Positions 7,823-15,215 are shown, counted from the stretch's first letter. The stretch: 17,528 nt of DNA from an uncultured Clostridia bacterium (GCA_938049125.1 CALICR010000095.1:1-17528); one strand, 5' to 3'. Notes: generated by a model not told the origin, from the letters alone. Numbers and translations: made by a program.

Positions 7823-8805
7823 TCTGCCCCCTCCTTTTCAAACAGGAAGCACCGGACCCGGTGCGTCGCGCTGAATGCGGTCTCACCGGGCTTCTCGGCC
7901 CGGCACCGTTCGGTGCAGCTCGGGCAGCGCGGCGAGAAATTGCAGCCCTTCGGCAGGTCCGTCGGGTCTGGCATCAGGCCGTCGATAGGGTGCAGCCGCC
8001 GCGACTTCTCCTCTAGGTCCGGAATGGATCCGAAGAGGCCCACCGTATAGGGATGGTGCCGCGTGCCGCCAAAGATGTCCTCCACGGTCCCGTACTCGAT
8101 CAGCTCCCCGGCATACATGACCGCCACCTTGTCGCAGGTCTCGGCCACGATCCCAAGATCATGGGTGATCATGATCATCGCCGTTCCAAGCTGGTCGCGC
8201 AGCCGCTTCATCATCCGCAGAACCTGGGCCTGAATCGTCACGTCCAACGCCGTGGTTGGCTCGTCCGCAATGAGCAGCTCCGGCTCGCAGACCAGCGCCA
8301 TGGCAATCACGACGCGCTGCTTCATGCCGCCGGAAAACTGGTGCGGATAGTCGTCCTTCCGGGATGCGGGAATGCCGACCAGCTGGAGCGTCTCCTCGAC
8401 CCGCGCCTCCAGCTCCGCATCCGTCTTTCCGTCCACATTGTGAAGCTCCAGCGCCTCTTTGATCTGATCGCCTACGGTCATGACCGGGTTCAGGCTCGTC
8501 ATCGGGTCCTGGAAGATCATGGCGATCTTCATGCCCCGGATGCTCCGCATTTCGCTGGGCGGAAGCTTCAGCAGGTCTTCCCCCTGGAAGTAGATTTCGC
8601 CGCTGACGCGGGCCGTGCGCTCTGGAAGCAGCCGCATGACCGCCAGCGCCGTTGTGGATTTTCCTGCGCCCGTCTCGCCGACCAGGCCGATGGTCTCGCC
8701 CGTTCCGACGGAAAACGAGATGCCGTTGACGGCATGGACCGTCTCAAGGTCCGTCTGATAAATCACCTGGAGGTCTTTGATCTCCAAAAGCTTTTCGTCT
8801 TGCAT
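7819..8805 (-). CDS. dppD: Dipeptide/oligopeptide-type ABC importer ATPase, DppD/OppD-like
   Basis: A 328-residue ATPase of the same importer. Walker A is GETGAGKST (43-51), the Q-loop is MIFQDPMTSLNP (96-107), the signature is FSGGMKQR (157-164), Walker B is LLIADEP (177-183), and the switch His lies in MITHDLGIVAE. The C-terminal oligo_HPY domain carries GCNFSPRCPSCTERC, a cysteine cluster comparable to the Fe-S site described for bacterial dipeptide importers. The canonical signature contrasts with the LDGGR of its partner, as expected for a heterodimeric ATPase pair. It starts 13 bases after the DppC-like stop and ends in an ATGA overlap with the DppF-like gene. Importers of this class carry dipeptides, oligopeptides, nickel or other solutes such as glycosides. 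Confidence 0.93.
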   Translation of the reverse strand: MQDEKLLEIKDLQVIYQTDLETVHAVNGISFSVGTGETIGLVGETGAGKSTTALAVMRLLPERTARVSGEIYFQGEDLLKLPPSEMRSIRGMKIAMIFQDPMTSLNPVMTVGDQIKEALELHNVDGKTDAELEARVEETLQLVGIPASRKDDYPHQFSGGMKQRVVIAMALVCEPELLIADEPTTALDVTIQAQVLRMMKRLRDQLGTAMIMITHDLGIVAETCDKVAVMYAGELIEYGTVEDIFGGTRHHPYTVGLFGSIPDLEEKSRRLHPIDGLMPDPTDLPKGCNFSPRCPSCTERCRAEKPGETAFSATHRVRCFLFEKEGAE

Positions 8806-8818
8806 GGTCCATCCTCCC

Positions 8819-9691
8819 TCAATTCTTCAGCTTGGGGTCGAGCGCATCCCGCAGGCCGTCGCCCAGCAGATTGCAGGACAGGGCGGAGAGCACGATGCTC
8901 ATGCCCGGGAACCACAGGAGATAGGCCGAGTTTTTCGCAAACTCTCTGGCCTCGTTCAGCATATAACCCCACTCCGGTGCCGGAGCCTGAATGCCCATGC
9001 CGAGGAAGCTCAGTGTCGCCGCCTGCATGATAACAAAGGCCACACTCATGGTCGTCTGGACCAGAATGGTTCCCATGGCGTTTGGAATGATATGCCGGAC
9101 GATGATCCGGAGGTCTGAAGTGCCGCCGGCCCGGGCCGCCTCGACAAAATCCTGATTGACAAGGTTCAGCGCAGCGGAGCGGATCACGCGGGTGAAGACC
9201 GGGATCCGCGTAAAGGCGATGGCACCGATCAGGATCACAACGCTGGCGCCCAGTGCGGAGACGATGGCCAGCGAAAGCAGGATCGTCGGGATCGCCACGA
9301 GCACATCCGCAATCCGCATGATAATCCCGTCCACCGCGCCGCCGTAATAGGCCCCCAGAATTCCCAGAAAGCCGCCGATCACCAGACCCAGCAGCGTGGA
9401 GAGGAAGCCGATGCTCAGGGAATACCGGCTGCCGTGGACGATGCGCGCAAATTCGTCGCGTCCGTAGCCGTCCGTTCCGAACCAGTGCTCCGCAGACGGG
9501 CCCTGGAGACGCTCCGGAATGTTCAGCTCCGTCGCCCGGCTGTAGGGGACGATCTGATCTGCAAAGATGGCGACGAGCACGAGCAGCAGCATCAGCACCA
9601 GGCCGATCATCGCCGTCGGGTTCTTCTTGAGCCGCCGCCAGATCTCCTTGAACTGGCTCGGCTTTTTCATGACAACATCCGCTTCCTTCAT
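8819..9691 (-). CDS. dppC: Dipeptide/oligopeptide-type ABC importer permease, DppC/OppC-like
   Basis: A 290-residue inner-membrane permease. It has a cytoplasmic N-terminus rich in Lys and Arg, then a first transmembrane helix (about 27-48, TAMIGLVLMLLLVLVAIFAD), then the family segment EHWFGTDGYGRDEFARIVHGSRYSL and further helices. The EAA loop that docks on the ATPases is DFVEAARAGGTSDLRIIVRHIIPN, followed by SFLGMGIQAPAPEWGYML, characteristic of OppC/DppC. Its length is normal. The ATG overlaps the DppB-like stop by four bases, a standard coupled arrangement for these permease pairs. Confidence 0.93.
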   Translation of the reverse strand: MKEADVVMKKPSQFKEIWRRLKKNPTAMIGLVLMLLLVLVAIFADQIVPYSRATELNIPERLQGPSAEHWFGTDGYGRDEFARIVHGSRYSLSIGFLSTLLGLVIGGFLGILGAYYGGAVDGIIMRIADVLVAIPTILLSLAIVSALGASVVILIGAIAFTRIPVFTRVIRSAALNLVNQDFVEAARAGGTSDLRIIVRHIIPNAMGTILVQTTMSVAFVIMQAATLSFLGMGIQAPAPEWGYMLNEAREFAKNSAYLLWFPGMSIVLSALSCNLLGDGLRDALDPKLKN

Positions 9692-10671
9692 CCGGCTGCA
9701 CCTCCCTCCGCCGCCGCGGACAGCTTCTTTTTCCGCTTTTTCACAGCGTATTTTGACTTGATCCGCGGATCCACAAAGGCGTAGAGCAGGTCCACGATCA
9801 GCATGATGATCGAATAGGAGGCCGCCAGGAAGATCGTCGCGCCGAGGACCATCGGAACGTCCTTTCGGTAAATGCTGTTGACCAGCAGGTTTCCGAGGCC
9901 GGGCAGCGCGTACAGGCTCTCCGTCACCACTGCGCCGCCGATGAGGCCGCCGAAGTTCATGCCCGTAACCGTGATGACCGGAAGCAGGGCGTTTTTCATG
10001 GCGTGCCGCCAGATTACGCGTCCCTCCGCCGCGCCTTTGGCCCGGGCCGTCCGCACATAGTCGGCACGAATGGTCTCAAGCATGGAGGACCGCGTAAACC
10101 GAAGCTGCTGAGCCGCATAGGGAATCGCCAGCGTAATGGCGGGCAGCACAAAGTTTTTCCAGGAGCCGATGCCGCTGGAGGGGAGCCAGCCCAGCTTCAG
10201 GCTGAGCCAGGTCATCAGGCTCATGCCGAACCAGAACGACGGGATCGACGCAAAGAAGAGCGAGACCGTCGTGGAGACCGTGTCCACCAGCGAATACTGT
10301 TTGACCGCAGACATCACGCCCAGCGGGACACCAATCAAGGTTGCAAAAAACATTCCGTTGAAGGCAACCAGCAGCGTGATGGGCAGCTTGACGAAGATCT
10401 CCGTCGCCACGGGACGGCCGCTGTAGTAGGAGACGCCCAGGCTGGCGTGCAGGAACATATCCTTTAAATATGTAAAAAATCTGGTGAAAAATGGCTGATC
10501 GTAGCCGAGTTCATGGTTCAGTGCATCGATCGCCGTCTTGTCGGCGCCGGCGCCCAGTATAATGCTGCCCGGGTCGCTCGGCGTCAGAGCCAGAACCGAG
10601 AAGACAATGAAGGCCACACCGACCAGGATCGGGATCATCAGCAGGATCCGCTTGATGACATACTTAATCAT
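9688..10671 (-). CDS. dppB: Dipeptide/oligopeptide-type ABC importer permease, DppB/OppB-like
   Basis: A 327-residue inner-membrane permease beginning MIKYVIKRILLMIPILVGVA, the typical OppB/DppB first helix. The N-terminal TPSDPG segment, KLPITLLVAFNGMFFATLIGVPLG (second helix), the EAA loop DYVRTARAKGAAEGRVIWRHAMKNALLP, and ESLYALPGLGNLLVNSI near the end are all family features. The C-terminus is unusually basic (KSKYAVKKRKKKL) and then Ala/Gly-rich. It follows the binding-protein gene by 126 bases that hold a strong hairpin, and it overlaps the DppC-like gene by four. Confidence 0.93.
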   Translation of the reverse strand: MIKYVIKRILLMIPILVGVAFIVFSVLALTPSDPGSIILGAGADKTAIDALNHELGYDQPFFTRFFTYLKDMFLHASLGVSYYSGRPVATEIFVKLPITLLVAFNGMFFATLIGVPLGVMSAVKQYSLVDTVSTTVSLFFASIPSFWFGMSLMTWLSLKLGWLPSSGIGSWKNFVLPAITLAIPYAAQQLRFTRSSMLETIRADYVRTARAKGAAEGRVIWRHAMKNALLPVITVTGMNFGGLIGGAVVTESLYALPGLGNLLVNSIYRKDVPMVLGATIFLAASYSIIMLIVDLLYAFVDPRIKSKYAVKKRKKKLSAAAEGGAAG

Positions 10672-10730
10672 GTTTTCCTCCCGAACATATCAGGCGCTGT
10701 AGCCTCCGCCGCAGCCCCTAGGATATGGCG

Positions 10731-10766
10731 TGTGCCCGCCCCACCCAAAGGGACGGGGCGGGCACA
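10731..10766 (-). promoter_or_regulatory. Strong intercistronic hairpin between the binding-protein and permease genes
   Basis: A perfect 12-base-pair inverted repeat: TGTGCCCGCCCC at 10731-10742 pairs with GGGGCGGGCACA at 10755-10766 across a 12-base loop. In the direction of the operon no run of T follows, so it is unlikely to be a full terminator. Hairpins in this position often protect the upstream binding-protein mRNA from 3' decay or cause partial termination, giving more binding protein than permease. That role is inferred. Confidence 0.72.
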
Positions 10767-10797
10767 TTCCACCTTTTCTTTCTGAGAAACGCTCTAA

Positions 10798-12429
10798 TCA
10801 GGAATTCCAGCTCCACTCATAGATGTGGTAATACGAGGGACGCATCACCGCATTCAAGTCCTTGGCCCAGGCGTAGGGGCTGGTCCGGTAGAACACGGGG
10901 TAGAAGCAGCCCGTCTCCATGAGGAGATCGTCGATCTGCTTGTAAAGCTCGTTCCGCTTGGTCTGATCCTGCTCCGTCTCCGCTTCCAGGTACAGCTCAT
11001 GGATTTCCTGGGCATGGAGGCCGAGACTCTCATCGGCACGGCCAAGCTTGACAAACATGCCGCTGTCGCCCACAACGCCGTCTGTCATGACCTTCCAGAA
11101 GTCATAATCATAGCTACACCCGTAGCCGCAGACCAGAATATCGAAGTCACCCGTCGCCATCTGAGCCAGCGCAGCGCCCTGCTCCATGCTGTCCAGCTCT
11201 GCCTTAATGCCCACCTGCGCCAGGCTCTGCTGGAGGATCAGCGCCATTTTTTCGAAGTAGCCTCCGGAGATCGTGAGAATTTTCCCGACGTCGAGGCCGT
11301 CCGCATAGCCCGCCTCAGCCAGAAGCGTCTTGGCCTTTTCCGGGTTGTACTCGTACTCAATGGGATCGTCCGGCGCGCCGAGGACATAGTTGCTGTTCAG
11401 CATGCCCGGGGCGATGGTGGCGTAGCCGTCATAGGCGCCGATGTTCATGGCTTCCTTGTCGATGCAGTAGCCGATGGCCTTACGGATGTTGGCGTCCGCC
11501 AGGACACCGTCGTAGTTGACGCTGAAATAGGTGATGTGGTTCTGTGCCACCAGCTCACAGTTGTACTTGCCGCTCTCCGAGATCTCCGCCCAGTTGGCTG
11601 TCGGGATGCTGTAGAAGTCGATCTCGCCGTTCTGGAACGCGATGAGGCCCGTGGAGGAATCCACGATGGGCTTGAAGGTTACGTGCTTGATGGCGGCCTC
11701 GCCCAGATAATAGTCCGGGAATGCCTCCATAACGAGCTGCACGTCAGGGTTGTACTCTGTCAGATAATAGGGGCCCGTGCCGCAGAGGACCACGGTGCTG
11801 CCCAACTGGTCGCCCGCTTCCTCCGCCGCCTTCTCACTGACGATGTAGACGTGGTTCAGATTCAGCAGCGTGACCATGCTGGCCGCATTCAGCTTCAGCT
11901 CCACGGTGCTGTCGTCAACAGCGATGACATCCTCCCAGTTCGAGGTATACGTTGCCAGACTCGGGGCCGCCATGCCGCGCTTCAGGGAGTAGACCACGTC
12001 GCTGGCCTTCATCTCCTCGCCGTTGTGGAATTTGACGCCGGCGCGGAGGTGGAACGTGTAGGTTAGGCCGTCTTCACTGACCTCGTAGGTCTCGGCCAGC
12101 TTGGGATCGAATTCCTTGGTGATATCGTTGTAGTAGAACAGCGGCTCATAGAGCTGATGTCGGATGACCGAGTTCTGAAAGCTGCTGACATCCCAAGGAT
12201 CCACTGTCGTCACGACCATGTTGGTGGAAAGCACCAGATCGTCCCGGGCCGCGCCGGACGTCTCCGTCTCTGTCTCTGTTTCCGTTTCTGCCGCGTCGTT
12301 CGGCGTTTCCGCAGCTGTGCTGCCGTTTTCTGTCTGGGTCTCCGTGTCCGGCTTTTCGGTTTGACTTCCGCAGCCCGCAAATAGGGAGATCAGCAGAATT
12401 ACTGCCAGAAACCATGCGATTTTTTTCAT
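10798..12429 (-). CDS. dppA: Extracellular solute-binding lipoprotein of the Dpp/Opp-type importer (SBP family 5)
   Basis: A 543-residue binding protein that captures the solute outside the membrane and delivers it to the two permeases. The N-terminus is a lipoprotein signal: KK, a hydrophobic stretch and the lipobox LFAGC, with Cys20 as the lipidated residue. A low-complexity linker rich in Thr and Glu (about 24-57), including five Glu-Thr repeats at 48-57, tethers the domain. The mature part has family-5 features such as HQLYEPLFYYN, GLTYTFHLRAGVKFHNGEEMKASDVVYSL and a long C-terminal lobe ending HIYEWSWNS. The start has GAGGAGG seven bases upstream. The gene follows the short-chain dehydrogenase by 86 bases, the longest spacing before the transporter block. 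Family 5 includes dipeptide, oligopeptide, nickel, cellobiose and opine binders, so the ligand is not set by similarity. Confidence 0.93.
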   Translation of the reverse strand: MKKIAWFLAVILLISLFAGCGSQTEKPDTETQTENGSTAAETPNDAAETETETETETSGAARDDLVLSTNMVVTTVDPWDVSSFQNSVIRHQLYEPLFYYNDITKEFDPKLAETYEVSEDGLTYTFHLRAGVKFHNGEEMKASDVVYSLKRGMAAPSLATYTSNWEDVIAVDDSTVELKLNAASMVTLLNLNHVYIVSEKAAEEAGDQLGSTVVLCGTGPYYLTEYNPDVQLVMEAFPDYYLGEAAIKHVTFKPIVDSSTGLIAFQNGEIDFYSIPTANWAEISESGKYNCELVAQNHITYFSVNYDGVLADANIRKAIGYCIDKEAMNIGAYDGYATIAPGMLNSNYVLGAPDDPIEYEYNPEKAKTLLAEAGYADGLDVGKILTISGGYFEKMALILQQSLAQVGIKAELDSMEQGAALAQMATGDFDILVCGYGCSYDYDFWKVMTDGVVGDSGMFVKLGRADESLGLHAQEIHELYLEAETEQDQTKRNELYKQIDDLLMETGCFYPVFYRTSPYAWAKDLNAVMRPSYYHIYEWSWNS

Positions 12430-12470
12430 TGTGTTGCCTCCTCATCTTTTTTGATTTTTGAATCTCTGAA

Positions 12471-12495
12471 TTCCTTATTTTCCAAGCATAAGGAA
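12471..12495 (-). promoter_or_regulatory. Small AT-rich hairpin before the binding-protein gene
   Basis: TTCCTTAT (12471-12478) and ATAAGGAA (12488-12495) form an 8-base-pair stem with a 9-base loop, in the gap between the short-chain dehydrogenase and the binding-protein gene. In the operon direction the sequence after the stem is A-rich, not T-rich, so it does not look like a terminator. It may be an mRNA stability or processing element, or chance. Confidence 0.35.
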
Positions 12496-12515
12496 CTGAC
12501 TCCTTTTTGGGGGGT

Positions 12516-13307
12516 TCACCAGTCGCGGGTATAGCCGCACATCCATCCGCCGTCTATAATCATATTGTCGCCAGTCACGTAGGACGCCTCCTCGGACGCC
12601 AGAAATAGGATGCCATCTGCGATCTCCTCCGGCGTGCCCGGGCGGCCCATCGGGACATGGGACAGCAGGGACTCCGCCTTCGCGCGGTCGCTGTAGAATT
12701 TCGCGTTCGTCTTCTCCGTCAGGATCGAGCCGGGGCACAGGCAGTTGACATTGATGCCGTAGGGCGCAAGCTCCAGCGCCATGACCCGCGACAGCATGAT
12801 AACGCCCGCCTTGGCCGCGGTGAACGCACACTGGAGGCGCGCCGGTGTCACACCCATCACCGAGCTGATGTTCACGATGCGCCCGCCTCGCTGCCGCTCG
12901 ATCATCCAGCGGCTTGCGATCTGGCTGAGATAGAAGGTCCCGTTCAGATCAATGCCGATCACCCGGTTCCAGAAGTCCTTGTCATATTCATGGAACGGCT
13001 TGCGCTCCGGCTGCTGCCCGTTGATCCCGGCGTTGTTGACCAGGATGTCCAGGCCCCCGAACCGCTTCGCCGTCTCCGCGACCAGCCGTTCGTCGTCCGC
13101 ATAGCAGCTGATGTCGCCCGGAACAAAGATCACGTTTTCGGAAATTGTTCTCAGCTCCGCCAGGACCCGCTCTCCCTTTTCCCGGTTCCGACCGTTGATG
13201 GCGACGTTTGCCCCGGCGCGCAGGAATTTTTCCGCGGCAGCCCGGCCGATCTCGCCGTTTCCGCCGGTGATCAGCACGGTTTTTCCGTGAAAATCAAACT
13301 GTATCAT
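12516..13307 (-). CDS. Short-chain dehydrogenase/reductase (SDR) family protein with Phe at the catalytic Tyr position
   Basis: A 263-residue protein of the classical SDR fold, NAD(P)-dependent oxidoreductases of alcohols, ketones and sugars. The nucleotide site is TGGNGEIGR (14-22), followed by NGRNREKGE (38-46), GDIS (64-67) and NNAGINGQ (91-98). The active-site Ser148/Ser149 lies in IVNISSVMG, and the SDR C-terminal part has NCLCPGSILT and the terminal YVTGDNMIIDGGW. The position that should hold the catalytic Tyr of YxxxK reads FTAAK (Phe162, Lys166). The Ser-to-Phe spacing of 13 is exactly that of the normal Ser-Tyr pair. Either the enzyme works differently, has lost activity, or the base is a sequencing error. 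It overlaps the cupin gene by four bases and precedes the transporter. Its substrate is unknown. Confidence 0.9.
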   Translation of the reverse strand: MIQFDFHGKTVLITGGNGEIGRAAAEKFLRAGANVAINGRNREKGERVLAELRTISENVIFVPGDISCYADDERLVAETAKRFGGLDILVNNAGINGQQPERKPFHEYDKDFWNRVIGIDLNGTFYLSQIASRWMIERQRGGRIVNISSVMGVTPARLQCAFTAAKAGVIMLSRVMALELAPYGINVNCLCPGSILTEKTNAKFYSDRAKAESLLSHVPMGRPGTPEEIADGILFLASEEASYVTGDNMIIDGGWMCGYTRDW

Positions 13308-13732
13308 GTCGCATCTCCCCCTTTTCGTACATAGCGCATCGACGTGCCCCAGGCGGCCAGCCGCTTGAAATAGACGTCGTTCTCCCGCTCGTCCGGCCAG
13401 AACGTAAAGAGTACAAAGGGTATATCCGACGCACGATTGTCGATCCAGTGGAACGTTCCTCCCGGGATTACGATAAGATCGCCGTTCCGGACCGGGACCG
13501 GATTGTCATCCAGCACCACAAAGGTCTCCGGCCCGACGCTGACCATATAGTAGATCTCCGTCTTTTCATGCGCCGCACCGCCGGTCCTGGAAAAAGGCTT
13601 CAGCCGGCCCTCGTTGATGTTGATGACCGGCGCTCCGGCCATTTCATGGCCCGTCAGCTGCCGGGACTCGTAGACCGGCCCGGTACGGAAGGGCTCTACC
13701 TCATCCGCATTGATCTTGACCCAGTTTGCCAT
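13304..13732 (-). CDS. Small single-domain cupin protein
   Basis: A 142-residue cytoplasmic protein with one cupin domain. The second cupin motif is perfect: GDLIVIPGGTFHWIDN matches G-x5-P-x-G-x2-H-x3-N. The first motif is present but altered: AAHEKTEIYYMVSVG has His-Glu-Lys where His-x-His is usual, with the downstream Glu kept (Glu59). Metal binding through His, Glu and the motif-2 His is therefore likely but not certain. Small cupins act as isomerases, epimerases, lyases, dioxygenases or sugar sensors. Here, between an alcohol dehydrogenase and an SDR in a catabolic operon, an isomerase of a sugar-like or keto intermediate is plausible, but this is inference. It is too short for KduI. GGGAGG precedes the ATG at 13730-13732. 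The end overlaps the SDR gene by four bases. Confidence 0.82.
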   Translation of the reverse strand: MANWVKINADEVEPFRTGPVYESRQLTGHEMAGAPVININEGRLKPFSRTGGAAHEKTEIYYMVSVGPETFVVLDDNPVPVRNGDLIVIPGGTFHWIDNRASDIPFVLFTFWPDERENDVYFKRLAAWGTSMRYVRKGGDAT

Positions 13733-13753
13733 AGGAATCTTCCTCCCGAACTT

Positions 13754-14794
13754 TCAAAATCGAACCATCAATTTGACACGGGTTTCCGCGTCCGCCTCGT
13801 ATTCCTCCATGCAGCGGAGCGCCTGATCGAAGGATATCTCATGGGTGATCAGCGGCAGCAGATGCAGCTTCCCCTCCGCCAGCAGCCGGGCAACCACCGG
13901 GAAATATTCCCGGGATCCGGAAATTCCGCGCAGAGACTTCTTTGCCAAAACAAAGTCATCCAGATTGAACCCGTCCAGCAGTCTATCATAAAAGGCCAGC
14001 AGAGAAACGCTCCCCATGTTCGCCGTATAGCGGACGCTGTTCCGGACCAGCTCTGTGCTTCCCGTGGTGTCCAGAACAATATCCGCTCCGACCCCCGCCG
14101 TCTCCTCCAGGACCGCCTGCTCCAGCGCCTCGTGCTGCATGGAGACCACACGGTCCGCGCCCATTTTCTCCGCAAGGGCAAGCTTTGATGGCTTCCGTCC
14201 GGCGACCAGTATACGTGCCGCCCCCAGGCTCCGCGCGCACTGTACCGCCGCGAGGCCGATGGCGCCGGTCCCGAGGATCAGCACGTTCGTCCCGGGAACG
14301 TCGAGGCCGCGGAAGCCGTTGTAGGCGATCGCCGCGGGTTCGATCAGCGCCGCCTCCCGCAGGCTCACATGGTCCGCCAGGTGGTAGAGATTCCGCTCCG
14401 GCATCCGCATATATTCTGCCATGGCGCCAGGCCAGCAGTCGTCCACCGTCCCGACCGAGCGGAGGTTCCGGCAGTCATACCAGTGCCCGGCTTTGCAGGC
14501 GGCGCAGGCCGTACAGGTCACCTTTCCGTCGCCGACGACGCGGTCTCCGGGCCGGAAGGTCCGCACCGCATTGCCAACCTCCACGACAACGCCGGACCAC
14601 TCGTGTCCGAACCGCAGCGGATAGTGGATCCGCCCCTCCCTTGCGAAGGTCGACTCTCCTTTGAAATTATCGTAGTCCGTCCCGCAGACACCGCAGTATG
14701 CGACCTTTACCAGGACCTCGTCCGCTGCCGGGACCGGGACCGGCAGCTCCCGCAGCCGAAGCTCATTCGGCCGTTCAATCACAATCGCCTTCAT
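13754..14794 (-). CDS. Zinc-dependent medium-chain alcohol/polyol dehydrogenase
   Basis: A 346-residue MDR-superfamily dehydrogenase of the threonine, sorbitol and butanediol dehydrogenase type, oxidising a secondary alcohol to a ketone with NAD(P). Catalytic zinc ligands are Cys37 (YCGVCGTD) and His64-Glu65 (FGHEWSG), with Glu152 in IEPAAIAYNG. Structural zinc is held by Cys94, Cys97, Cys100 and Cys108 (KVTCTACAACKAGHWYDC). The Rossmann motif is LGTGAIG (174-180). It is the first gene of the operon. The start at 14792-14794 matches the family N-terminus (MKAIVIERPNEL) and has GGAG/AGAGG upstream. An in-frame ATG at 14864-14866 would add 24 residues with no family similarity. The natural substrate, a diol, polyol or hydroxy acid, is not readable from the sequence. 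Confidence 0.92.
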   Translation of the reverse strand: MKAIVIERPNELRLRELPVPVPAADEVLVKVAYCGVCGTDYDNFKGESTFAREGRIHYPLRFGHEWSGVVVEVGNAVRTFRPGDRVVGDGKVTCTACAACKAGHWYDCRNLRSVGTVDDCWPGAMAEYMRMPERNLYHLADHVSLREAALIEPAAIAYNGFRGLDVPGTNVLILGTGAIGLAAVQCARSLGAARILVAGRKPSKLALAEKMGADRVVSMQHEALEQAVLEETAGVGADIVLDTTGSTELVRNSVRYTANMGSVSLLAFYDRLLDGFNLDDFVLAKKSLRGISGSREYFPVVARLLAEGKLHLLPLITHEISFDQALRCMEEYEADAETRVKLMVRF

Positions 14795-14802
14795 GTTCCT
14801 CT

Positions 14803-14806
14803 CTCC
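14803..14806 (-). promoter_or_regulatory. Ribosome binding site deciding the alcohol dehydrogenase start
   Basis: GGAG, within GGAGAGAGGAAC immediately upstream of the ATG at 14792-14794 on the minus strand. No comparable site lies before the longer in-frame start at 14866. Confidence 0.62.
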
Positions 14807-14866
14807 ATGGAGCCTGCCGCAGACTTCCTCCGCGTTCAGTCTTTTCGTTTCATTCATAAAAATCAT

Positions 14867-15215
14867 TTGTTTCTTTCACTACCGCTTTTATGTCATTTCA
14901 TTACTTATATAATAAATATTTATCATAAAAAAGTCAACATCTCAGTATTAAATTTAAATTATTTTGCGTTTTTTCGGTAAAAATGACGTTTTTTGTTATT
15001 CTAGTATGAAACAGATGAAATATTTTTATTTCGTCTTCCGTCAATTTTGTCTGAAACAGAGTTTTATTTTTGATCTCCCTCACAAGCCGCGCACCCGGTC
15101 ATTCCCACGGCGGCGCGGTGCGTTGTGCAAGTCTCCAAATCGCGCGTCAGCTTGGTCTGCCGCGTCTGCACGTTTCTGTGCGCGATTGCGGTCCACGATG
15201 TGTCCGAACCGCAGA
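14867..15215. promoter_or_regulatory. Divergent intergenic control region with repeats
   Basis: A stretch with no convincing gene between the operon and the divergent propeller gene. The part from 14867 to about 15070 is strongly AT-rich and holds the operon promoter. It contains a 10-base palindrome AATTTAAATT (14951-14960); two copies of CGTTTTTT (14967-14974 and 14987-14994) whose starts are 20 bases apart, about two helical turns; two copies of TGAAACAGA (15007-15015 and 15052-15060); and a near-perfect inverted repeat GATGAAATA/TATTTCGTC (15014-15035, one mismatch). These are candidate regulator sites upstream of the operon promoter. The part from about 15070 to 15215 is GC-rich with open frames on both strands but no credible start or family match. 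Confidence 0.5.
14909..14937 (-). promoter_or_regulatory. Probable sigma-A-type promoter of the catabolic operon
   Basis: On the minus strand, TTGACT (14932-14937) and TATTAT (14909-14914) are separated by 17 bases. They lie in a very AT-rich stretch about 115 bases upstream of the alcohol dehydrogenase start. This would give an mRNA leader of roughly 105 bases. No other equally good promoter was seen inside the operon, so it could drive all twelve genes. Confidence 0.65.

Noticed and set aside
10731..10766. Hairpin as an intrinsic terminator ending a dppA-only transcript
   Set aside because: The operon-direction strand has no T run after the stem. Partial termination or mRNA stabilisation is more likely.
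12516..13732. Cupin plus SDR as the KduI/KduD pair of uronate breakdown
   Set aside because: The cupin has 142 residues, about half the length of KduI, and the SDR lacks the catalytic Tyr. No other uronate gene is present.
15138..15187. Inverted repeat AATCGCGC/GCGCGATT in the divergent region
   Set aside because: It is only eight bases with a 34-base loop in GC-rich DNA, which is weak evidence for a functional structure.
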